Below, in pieces: positions 55,258 to 64,000 of a stretch of 64,000 bases of DNA. This DNA is from Topomyia yanbarensis. Lineage: Eukaryota > Arthropoda > Insecta > Diptera > Culicidae. The DNA lies in the NCBI RefSeq assembly GCF_030247195.1, contig NC_080672.1:189810471-189874470 (forward strand). The letters run 5' to 3'. The notes under the pieces were generated by a model that saw nothing but the letters and a program-made list of their open reading frames with translations, did not search any database and had not been told where the DNA came from. The stretch's first letter is position 1. Each line of letters opens with the position of its first letter. Both the position numbers and the translations under genes were made by a program.

Positions 55258-56533
55258 ATGGTTCCATTCCAGTCTTGCTTCTATTGGCGAAACGGGGGCA
55301 AAGAAAGGGTGCTGAAATGAACCATTGCTTTCCTCTCTTCAAAATAATGCTAAAAGAAAAGAGACCCGCCTGTGATATTCTGGATATGTTCCTGCATCTG
55401 CGTTCATATGAAGGATTGGTGGTAAAATTTGTTGATTTTTTCTTTTAGTTTATTTGTAATATGGTATTCATGAAGCGAGTGTTAAATTGTGTGTGTTCAT
55501 AATACATGTATTATGTTCTTTTATATTTTTTCTAGATTCGCCAATGCTTCGAAAGGTTGTATCCAAACAGAACGAAAGGTCTCAAAATCGAGGAAGTATT
55601 CTCCCAGTGTCTGTCTTATTCACCGACAAAGTTCTCTCGGGTGGGAGATAAGAGCTATAGAGCTATAAATATTTAATTAATTATGAAATTAGGCGTTTTG
55701 ATCATACTTTCTACTAAGCTTTTGATAACATTAGTAGTTACAAATACACATAAATAGATTCATATTTTTATTCGGAGCTTTCTAGTTTTTTATCACTTTT
55801 TATAGAGCGGGATTCTACAGTTTCTACTTAAAAAAACTTAGAAATGACAAGCAAGAAAGTTAGTTGATGTGACGTTCATAATTCTTTCAAATGGATTAAA
55901 AAAAATCGTATTTGAATATTCTTATAATATTATTGAGCTTCCAATATAACACAAAATAGATTTATTAAGAACATCACTCAACATGATTTAAACAATTTAA
56001 ATTTCATAAAACTTCATAGATCACATTTGAGGATGTTTGAGAATAATTTCTAACATGCCAATTCGAGGACAAAAACGAGCACTGATAGGCTGTTCGATAG
56101 TTGGCGAAGAACATACGGCTTCAATTTTAATACGATGGATTGGGGTAAATGTGACAAAATATATACATAAAGTTATGTGTGTAACGAGTTTTCATATAAT
56201 TTATAGGAATGGTTGGATACGTACTTAGCATCTCCTGAAACCGACATTACACTACACATGGTCTGCGTAGCAAAACCGATGGAAAGGGGAAAGTGTGCTG
56301 TGATCTGCGAGAGAAATATTTTATTCGAATCCAACAACTCTATGCACGCAGTGGAAATTTTATTTAAATGTTACGCAGTTCTTGGAGTAGATGTGCCACC
56401 CAACTTCAGGATGTTCTGGGATTTTCTGGCATGTGCTATCTACAATATTATTCCGCACAGCCAGCGAGCAACCGTCAATAGACTCGTCCAAACATTCGTT
56501 GAAGTTTCCCGTGCACGAATAGCTAACAAATAA
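55258..56533 (+). other. Candidate spliced host-like gene fragment (unknown function)
   Basis: Three to four coding blocks fit together with canonical splice sites. Block 1 (about 55260-55421) reads GSIPVLLLLAKRG and CDILDMFLHLRSYEG and ends at GTAAAA. After a 114-bp intron (55422-55535, TTTTTTCTAG acceptor) block 2 starts at 55536 (IRQCFERLYPNRTKG) in the same phase. Block 3 (about 56055-56144: MPIRGQKRALIGC ... RWIG) ends at GTAAAT, and a 62-bp intron (56145-56206) leads in phase 0 to block 4 (56207-56533: EWLDTYLASPETD ... to TAA). The block 2-3 junction is not resolved. An upstream open block (55113-55220) may be another exon but its phase does not fit. The protein family is not recognised. 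The last block vaguely resembles the C-terminal domain of multicopy uncharacterised animal proteins. It could be a pseudogene. Confidence 0.5.
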
Positions 56534-57080
56534 TAATAGAAGTTTTTTTGTAGAGAAAGAAATGTTAAACAAAAAAAGATGAAATGGAATGAAATGATTT
56601 TTTACAGTTATAATGGTGACTGTTCGTAAGGAAAGAAAGCCTGAAATGAATTGTTCTCAAAACACGAACAATAGTTTCCTCAAAAAATTATTCCTTAATT
56701 ACTCCTTCCACAGCAGCAATATGTCAAACACCCATTCGGAATTTGAGTAGACCTGACTATTCGGAAACCGGCTCAGAATCCTGCATGAATGAACTCCTGC
56801 TCAAATGCAATAACCGCTTTCGAATCAAATGACTTCGAAATCGATTCTTGCATTGGACTAGTAACTCGTACAGAATCTACTACCCCCAAGAACGGTTGGT
56901 TTCAAAGCGTTCAATAAAGGACGTTAGTTGGACGAGATCCAAATAACCGTTCAACAGACGACCATCGTTGGGCACGTATTGAATGATTTTGAAATATTTT
57001 TTGGGCTTCTCCGTGGGTACTCATAAACTGGTTAATATTCTTCCCGAAACCTGAGTAACAATTATCATGACTTGGTTAGA
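56534..57080. other. Intergenic, nothing recognised
   Basis: AT-rich sequence downstream of the gene fragment with no long open frame and no repeat shared with the rest of the window. Confidence 0.6.
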
Positions 57081-57089
57081 ATGATACTA

Positions 57090-57280
57090 CAGTTAACTTT
57101 CTCTATGTCGATATTCTCTATATCGATATTTTTCTCTATCTCGATTATTTCGTAGGTCCCTTCAGATCGCACGTATAAAAACTCCTCTATGTCGATATTT
57201 TCTCTATCTCGATATCTCCCTATCTCGATGTACCTAGCTTTATATTTGCCTGCATTATTCTCTCTCTATGTCGATGTGTT
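57090..57280. repeat. Degenerate TCTCTATNTCGATAT repeats
   Basis: Around eight imperfect copies of CTCTATGTCGATATT or CTCTATCTCGATA in about 190 bp, the first preceded by ACAGTTAACTTT. Such subterminal motifs occur in pogo/Tigger-type Tc1-mariner elements, so this may be an end of one, but no matching opposite end was found nearby. Confidence 0.5.
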
Positions 57281-57856
57281 TTTTTTCTCTCAGCACATCA
57301 CAAAGCATATACATAATGAAATGAAAATTGGCGATCAGGACGCTAAGTCCTATATCAATATTCTGCATGTAGTGGCAGTAAATACATGATTTGGGGTAAA
57401 GTGGATATTCAATATGTTTTCCTACGAGACTTTGTAAAATGAATTCATCTTCATCAGGTTTTCTAGAAATTATGCATTTTAATTTTAACGTGCTATAAAA
57501 ATATTTAAAATGCAGCCATCTTTGGCACGGAAATCATTCTTTCGTCAAAACAATTTCAATTAGGGAACATGGAGAGACTTGACCAAGCGCAGAATTCTAT
57601 TATTGGCTATGACGTGTTCTATTAGGTTCTTAAAAAAAATCAAAAATATTTTTATACTAGTTTCGGTCCGTCAAGGTAATTTTAAAAGTTTGGAATGAAA
57701 AATTCTTTCCTTATAGAAAAGATTCCGTATTAAATTAATTCGCTTTAAATTATGTAATTTTGTATCAAACTTTGTATGGACATATCTACTCGCCTATTAA
57801 TTACTTCTAAAGTACTCATACGTTATTTTATACTTTATGAACTAGTGATCGGAACA
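57281..57856. other. Intergenic, nothing recognised
   Basis: AT-rich, no convincing gene or repeat up to the T-run that marks the 3' end of I2. Confidence 0.6.
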
Positions 57857-58339
57857 TTTTTTTTTATCTTAAAATACATTTATTTAGGCCCAAATGCTGT
57901 AGCTTAACGAGGCCGATAATTCATTTTTTTATATTACATGTCACATGTTAGTGGGGGAAGGGAAAGCCGTATTTAGGGGCGGCTTGCACCCCTCTTATGT
58001 AAGTAAAGGAAAAAGGTAGGAAGTGGGATACATATTGTGTAATTGACATCGTCGTTTGCTGATTGATCATTGTGGCGGATATGCACACTTTGTTGTAGTG
58101 TTGTAGTTTCCAGCCTGTAATCGCAGGGGCGAGGGGAGGGTCGATATTTCGGATAATTATTGGCACTCTGATACTGTCATGATGTTCTCTATATCATCTG
58201 CATGTGCGGTATGTCATGATGTTCTGGATAGACGGTTATCAAGAAGAGTATGCACCGAAGACTCGTGAAGCAATGCCATATTGTAGATACAGGGATAGGT
58301 TGGTGAGATTCTACTGTGAATGAGAGAGGGTAAAATGTA

Positions 58340-61300
58340 TTAAACTTGGACATCAATGGTTTTCAAAAAGATATAGATAAGAAAAATATAGGGGTGGTCA
58401 CGGCTTGCCAGGACGTCCCGGACTGGCACATAGGGTGATCTACCTCGGGCCCGAAGGGAATCTATTAGTTGGGACCTGGCAACACAGTACTCTGCGCACA
58501 GCCAAACAACATGCTCGATGTCGTGATAGCCGTTCTCACAAACACAATGATTACTTTCAGCAAGCCCTATACGACGGAGATGCGCGTCAAGCGAGTAATG
58601 GTTGGACATGATCCTTGCCATCGTACGAATAAAGTCCCGGTTCACATCCAACCCCTTAAACCAAGCATTCGTTGATACCTTCGGGATAATGGAATGTAGC
58701 CACCGTCCCAGATGCCCATTGCTCCATGAGGTTTGCCACCTATCGAGCGTCCTCTGACGAGAGATACTGAAAAATTCGTTGAAGCAAATTGGTCTTTCGT
58801 AAGTGTCACCTTCTAATGCGCCCACCTTGGCTAAAGAGTCCGCCTTCTCATTGCCCGCAATAGAACAATGTGACGGGACCCAAACCAAGGTAATCTGGTA
58901 AGATTTTTCACATAAAGCACTCAGATATTCCCGTATTTTCCCCAGGAAATACGGTGAGTGCTTTCCAGGCTTCGCCGCACGGATGGCCTCAATGGAGCTG
59001 AGACTATCCGAAACGATGAAGTAATGGTCTGAGGGCAGGGTGTCAATGATCCCGAGAGTATACTGAATGGCAGCTAATTCTGCGACGTAAATTGAAGCAG
59101 GATCATTGAGTTTGAATGAGGCAGCAAGATTTTCGTTGAAGATACCGAAGCCTGTGGACCCGTCGAGAATTGATCCGTCAGTGTAGAACATTTTGGCGCA
59201 GTCGACTTGATGGTATTTGTTATAGAAAATATTTGGGACCACTTGTGGGCGAATATGATCCGGAATTCCACAAATCTCTTTCTTCAGAATATCGCATCGA
59301 ATGAGCAATCGATATGAGAGGTCCCAAAATCGATTTTTCAGCGGAAGAACGCCCGCCAGCACTTCGAGACTCATCGTATGGGTCGAGTGCATGCAACCCA
59401 AGGCAATACGCAAGCAACGATACTGGATTCGCTCCAGTTTGATGAAGTGTATGTTCGCAGCGGAGCGAAAGCAGAAACATCCGTACTCCAACACTGATAA
59501 TGTCGTTGTTTGGTACAACCTGATTAGGTCTCCTGGATGGGCACCCCACCATGTTCCAGTTATTGTACGGAAAAAGTTGATCCTTTGTTGGCACTTCTGT
59601 TTCAGATACCTAATGTGACATCCCCAGGTACCTTTAGAGTCGAACCATACCCCGAGATATTTGAATGTTGAAGCCTGAGGAATAGTTTGATCCATTAATT
59701 GAAGCTGTAGTTGCGCTGGTTCACGCTTTCTAGAAAATACGACTAACTCAGTTTTCTCCGTGGAGAACTCGATACCCAGTTGGAGAGCCCATGCAGACAA
59801 ATTGTCCAAGGTATCTTGCAGTGGTCCTTGCAAGTCGACGGCTTTAGGACCTGTAATAGAGACCACACCGTCATCTGCAAGCTGCCTTAGCGTGCAGGAA
59901 TTGACAAGACATTCGTCAATGTCATTCACGTAAAAATTGTAAAGGAGAGGGCTTAGACATGAGCCCTGGGGAAGGCCCATGTAGCTAAATCGTGATGTCG
60001 ATAAATCGCCATGCGAGAAATGCATTTGTTTTTCAGACAACAGGTTTAGCAAAAAGTTATTTAAAATTGGCGAAAGACCATGCTGGTGCAACTTCTCATA
60101 AAGAATGTTGATCGAAACTGAATCGAAAGCCCCCTTAATATCCAAGAATACTGATGCCATCTGCTCTTTGTTAGCATATGCCATTTGAATTTCTGTTGAG
60201 GGCAACGCAAGGCAATCGTTCGTCCTTTTGCCTTTGCGGAAGCCAAATTGTGTATCTGACAGTAAGCCATTTGCTTCGACCCAATTGTCGAGCCGAAACA
60301 GGATCATTTTCTCGAACAACTTCGGGATACAGGACAGCATTGCAATCGGACGATACGAATTGTGGTCGGAGGCTGGTTTTCCTGGTTTTTGGATGGCGAT
60401 GACCCTCACCTGTCTCCAGTCATGTGGGGCAATGTTACCCTCAAGAAACCTATTAAATAAATTCAACAAGCGTCTTTTGGCAGAGTCTGGCAGATTCTTC
60501 AATAAGTTGAATTTGATTCTATCTGGTCCCGGGGCTTTATTGTTACATGATAAGAGAGCAAGTGAGAACTCCACCATCGTAAACGGTGTTTCGTTCGCGG
60601 TATTGTAAGGCGACGCGGCGCGGTAGATTATCTGTGCCGGGGCGGAATCCGGACAAACCTTCTTGGCGAAATCGAATATCCAACGGTTTGAATATTCCAC
60701 GCTCTCGTTAGTACTGTTTCGGTTTCGCATACGTCGGGCCGTGCCCCAAAGAGTGCTCATCGAAGTTTCTCTTGTTAACCCGTCGACAAACCGGCGCCAG
60801 TAACTGCGTTTCTTAGCTTTCATTAAATTTTTCATTCGCTTTTCTAATATCGCGTACACTCGATAACTAGCAACTAACCCGTCGTTCCGGAAGGTTTTAT
60901 ACGCGGTAGCTTTCTCCGCGTACACGTCTGAGCACTCTTTGTCCCACCACGGGTTGGGAGAACGTTTTTGGGTGTTCACGTCGGATACTCGTTTCGTCTG
61001 AGTTTGAATCGCGCTATCGAGAATCGAGTTGGACAAAAACTTTTATTCTTCCTCCGGGGGAAGTACCTGTGTTGAATCGATAGTTTTGGATATCTCAGCA
61101 GCGTAGCTCTTCCAATCAATGTTTCGTGTGAGGTCATAGGGAACATTGATTGGTGTCGATGGTCTTGAACCAGTGGTGATTGCAATTACAATTGGTAAGT
61201 GGTCACTACCGTGGGGATCAGATATTACCTTCCACTTGCAATCTAACCGTAGTGATGTCGAGCATAAAGATATGTCCAGTGCACTTGCTTGCGCAGGTGG

Positions 61301-61862
61301 TCTAGGAATTCGTGTCATTTCCCCTGTGTTCAGAATTGTCATATTGAAGTTGTCACAAAGGTCTTGAATTGTCGAAGATCGATTATCGTCGTATAGACAG
61401 CCTCACCCCGTACCGTGAGAGTTAAAGTCTCCAAGAAGCAGGCGGGGCGAGGGAAGGTGTTCAATCACGTTGGAGAATCTTCGATATCCCATCATGGCCC
61501 TAGGAGGAATGTAAATAGAAGCAATGCAAAGATCTTTGCCTTTGATTGTTGTTTGACAAGCGACAACTTCAATGCCTGGCGTCGAAGGGAGGTTGATTCG
61601 ATTGAAGGAGTAGCACTTTTTGATCCCTAAAAGTACCCCCCCCCCCCCCCCCATATGAGTCTTCTCGATCCAAGCGGATAATGTTAAAATCGTGGAAGTT
61701 GAGGTTTATATTAGAAGTTAGCCATGTTTCACATAGGGAAAATGCATCACAATGATTGTAATTTAGCAAGTGTTTTAATGAATCAATTTTGGGGATAATA
61801 CTTCTGCAGTTCCACTGTAAAACAGTGATCAGATCCCTGATTCCGTCTAATAAGTTAGCCAT
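58340..61862 (-). pseudogene. ORF2 of I2 (endonuclease - RT - RNase H), degenerate
   Basis: The largest open piece (58340-61036) covers the linker, RT with LADD, and RNase H (FYTDGS, VWVPSHCSIAGNEKAD). Relative to I1 it lacks about 60 codons in frame just before the RNase H (RCDILKK directly followed by EICGIPDHIRP). The N-terminal endonuclease lies in further frames (61043-61342, 61403-61654, 61569-61862) because of a break near 61037-61043, a disrupted SHGTAWG segment near 61403, and a 17-base C-run at 61636-61652 that changed SYGGV into a glycine run and shifted the frame. Not functional. Confidence 0.9.
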
Positions 61863-61900
61863 CGAAGGATACGATCGCTGTAAGGAGGGGCCATTGTTCA

Positions 61901-62764
61901 GTCAACTGTTTTAAAAATGTTCTTACTGTTGGTAGAATAGCAACCAGCAAGCTTGATCCTATGAAATGGTAATGTTGAAAGCTGTGAATATCCAGTCCAC
62001 AATGTCAGAAAATTTAAGGAATCCCGTTTTAGGTTGAGTTTCTGACTGTAAAATTGGAGCACTTGGGATTTTTGGTGCCCCTGGGAGTGCTGGGAACTCC
62101 TGGTTGTATCTCAATTTCCCAAAACCAGGAGGTATTATCTTCGGATTTGTACCAGCACTTCCAGTTGATGAATTATGTTTATTTTGTACCCTTGTTTGGG
62201 ACAACCTAGGACCCTTATGAGGAAGTTCAGGTGAGTTTTGATTAGGTCTTTTCCTAGAGTTTTCAAGCGGAGCCAAAGAATGCCCCTCGCAAGGGTCGTT
62301 AGAGGCGTTATCGTCAGTTGGCAAGAGAGCGAAGTCAACTGTTTTAAAAATGTTCTTACTGTTGGTAGAATAGCAACCAGCAAGCTTTTCATAGGATCGG
62401 TAATGTTGAAAGCTGTGAATATCCAGTCCACAATGTCAGAAAATTTAAGGAATCCCGTTTTAGGTTGAGTTTCTGACTGTAAAATTGGAGCACTTGGGAT
62501 TTTTGGTGCCCCTGGGAGTGCTGGGAACTCCTGGTTGTATCTCAATTTCCCAAAACCAGGAGGTATTATCTTCGGATTTGTACCAGCACTTCCAGTTGAT
62601 GAATTATTTTTATTTTGTACCTTTGTTTGGGACAACCTAGGACCCTTACGAGGAAGTTCAGGTGAGTTTTGATTAGGTCTTTTCCTAGAGTTTTCAAGCG
62701 GAGCCAAAGAATGCCCCTCGCAAGGGTCGTTAGAGGCGTTATCGTCAGTTGGCAAGAGAGCGAA
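61901..62764 (-). repeat. 0.43-kb tandem duplication within I2 ORF1
   Basis: 61901-62333 and 62334-62764 are near-identical direct repeats (period 431-433 bp) covering the C-terminal part of ORF1. The two differ by an inverted segment of about 12 bp (GATCCTATGAAA near 61954 against TTTCATAGGATC near 62387) and a few substitutions. I1 matches the orientation of the second copy. Confidence 0.9.
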
Positions 62765-63654
62765 TGGGTTTTCGGAGATAAGTGGAACAGCTCTTTTAAG
62801 CATTTCTGCGTAAGAGCGTCTGGAGCGATCTTTGGCGGATCGCTTCAGTTTATCCGCGCGAAGTTTGTACGTTGGGCATGTCAAAAGTGCATGCGGATTC
62901 TCCCCACAGTAAACGCACTTCTCAGCGGGGCTACTGCAAGTATCATCCGCATGGCATGCCCCACATTTACCGCACCGTTGCTTGTTGCTACAGTAGGTGG
63001 CCGTGTGACCTAGCTGCTTGCAATTGAAACAATTCATGACCCGCGGTACAAACAGGCGTACAGGTAGACGAGCTCCTCCCACTTCAACGTAGCTCGGGAG
63101 TGCAGATCCGGCGAAGGTTACGCGAAACGAGTCTGATGGATAGTAATTACCATCTTCGATGGACTTTGAGTGCAATTGCTTGCACTCCAAAATCTTAACT
63201 GATTGAAGGTTAGGGTCCTTAAAGCGGCCAGCCCCATCATTCATCAGATCATCGACAGTTAGACCCGCATCACTTACCACACCGTCGATCTCCACATCAC
63301 GAGAAGGGATGTAGACGCGATACTCCAGCGTAAAGAGGCTATTGCTAACGATATCATTGGCCTGTTTCAAGTCAGTAACGACTACGCGCAGTTTATCTGA
63401 CTGAACCTTTTTAATCTCGGTTACGGCCGAGTAACGTTTTGTCAGCTCCCGTGCAACAGTTATGCTGTTTAACGGTTTATTTTTGGGCCGAAGGTATACC
63501 ACCCAAGGACCAGCGGATCCTTCCTGGGCTGTGAGACATTGGGGGAAAGTGGGGGAAGTGGATCGACCATAACATTATCTGTCTCAGTATCAGATATATG
63601 TTCTTCTTCCCCATAATATTCGTCATCGGAGGGCGATCCTTCTGTTTGTTCCAT
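62135..63654 (-). pseudogene. ORF1 of I2 (Gag-like zinc-knuckle protein), frameshifted, with duplicated C-terminus
   Basis: An N-terminal piece from 63654 (MEQTEGSPSDDEYYG) shifts frame near 63510, after which the main frame (63502-62135) encodes VYLRPKNKPLN, the FRVTFAGSALP block and three complete knuckles: CFNCKQLGHTATYC, CGKCGACHADDTC and CVYCGENPHALLTC. The C-terminal part is duplicated in tandem, so the frame runs through one copy and into part of the second. The acidic N-terminus has no counterpart in I1. Confidence 0.87.
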
Positions 63655-63744
63655 TTTGTTGCGGGAGCAACACGCTCGACCGCACTATTTAATTTAAATC
63701 AAAATAAAAAATCAAAAACAATAATAAAAAAAATCGATAAGAAA

Positions 63745-64000
63745 AGTAAAAACCTGTTTTAATCCACCTAGCGGTGCAATTGTGCCTTTCTCATTTCTCT
63801 AAACTATGGCACGGAGACTTTTTATGTTCAACATAATCGTGGAAATGTCCATTACATTCTTAGTACACTTTGCACTTATACACAATGGCATGCCAGCCAC
63901 GAACTTGATGAGCTACGTGTCGACGGTGAAACACTTGAAACAAAAAAATATCATACTCCATTAGCCTAATCAGCATTAGATCAATGTTATCTGCTTGCTA
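63745..64000. repeat. Interspersed repeat 5' piece (AAACCTGTTTTAATCCACC family), runs off the window
   Basis: Matches 29748-29940 and 37849-38040 block by block (GGTGCAATTGTGC, GTTCAA..ATG GTGGAAATG, CACAATGG...GCCAGCCACGA). GTGCCTTTCTCAT here is the inverse of the ATGAGAAAGGCAAAA seen at the other end of the family, suggesting short terminal inverted repeats. Confidence 0.75.

Larger units (their letters stand above)
57857..63700 (-). mobile_element. I-clade (MosquI-like) retrotransposon I2, degenerate
   Basis: A relative of I1 in the same orientation. The 3' end is taken at the T-run (A-tail on the - strand) at about 57857-57865, followed by a short block resembling the I1 3' UTR. ORF2 and ORF1 are recognisable end to end but broken. 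The 5' boundary is uncertain; ORF1 begins near 63654 and repeat-family sequence starts near 63750. I could not find a target duplication. Confidence 0.88.

Overview
This window reads as a transposon-packed stretch of mosquito chromosomal DNA (Culicidae, most likely Aedes-like). The reasons are the R1-clade and I-clade non-LTR retrotransposons, a short-intron gene fragment, AT-rich spacers, and an interspersed repeat whose ends resemble ones I associate with Aedes. Species is inferred, not shown. I see no prokaryotic, rRNA, tRNA or CRISPR features.

Region 1 (1-29.5 kb) is a head-to-tail array of target-specific R1-clade (Waldo-like) retrotransposons, all on the + strand, each separated by a (CATA)n microsatellite. 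In order: a palindromic foldback element inside (CATA)n (6-1646); copy A1 (1754-6291, truncated and internally deleted); a 3' fragment of a second R1-clade family, B (6534-8293); A2 (8839-15101, full length, one frameshift); A3 (15254-21535, full length, both ORFs intact); and A4 (22185-29446, degenerate, carrying a Jockey/CR1-group fragment). Family A encodes a zinc-knuckle ORF1 protein (468 aa) and an ORF2 protein (999 aa) with APE-type endonuclease, reverse transcriptase and a C-terminal CCHC motif. ORF1 and ORF2 overlap as TGATG. A 3' UTR hairpin with a GNRA tetraloop is conserved in families A and B with compensatory changes.

Region 2 (29.5-53.8 kb) is a tandem segmental duplication with an 8.1-kb period: a 2.1-kb AT-rich spacer plus a 5'-truncated family A copy (A5, A6). 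A4, A5 and A6 share a 13-bp ORF1 deletion, and A5 and A6 share an ORF2 nonsense codon. A6 is split by a long-terminal-inverted-repeat DNA element (44307-52386) whose ends begin CACAGTG and are flanked by 5-bp near-duplications (Transib-like). That element is itself split by a full-length I-clade (MosquI-like) retrotransposon on the - strand (44891-50996) with intact ORF1 and ORF2, RNase H domain and a 14-bp target site duplication. This is a three-layer nest that gives relative insertion ages.

Region 3 (53.8-64 kb) is AT-rich. It holds interspersed repeats ending in GAGAAAGGCAAAA, fragments of a spliced host-like gene (about 55.26-56.53 kb), a patch of TCTCGATAT-type repeats, and a second, decayed I-clade element on the - strand (57.86-63.7 kb) with frameshifts, an in-frame deletion and a 0.43-kb tandem duplication containing a micro-inversion.

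The genes in the window are almost all selfish. The family A ORF2 endonuclease is inferred to nick (CATA)n, each insertion leaves (CATA)n on both sides, and so each copy preserves a landing site for the next. A3 is the best candidate for a currently mobile copy.
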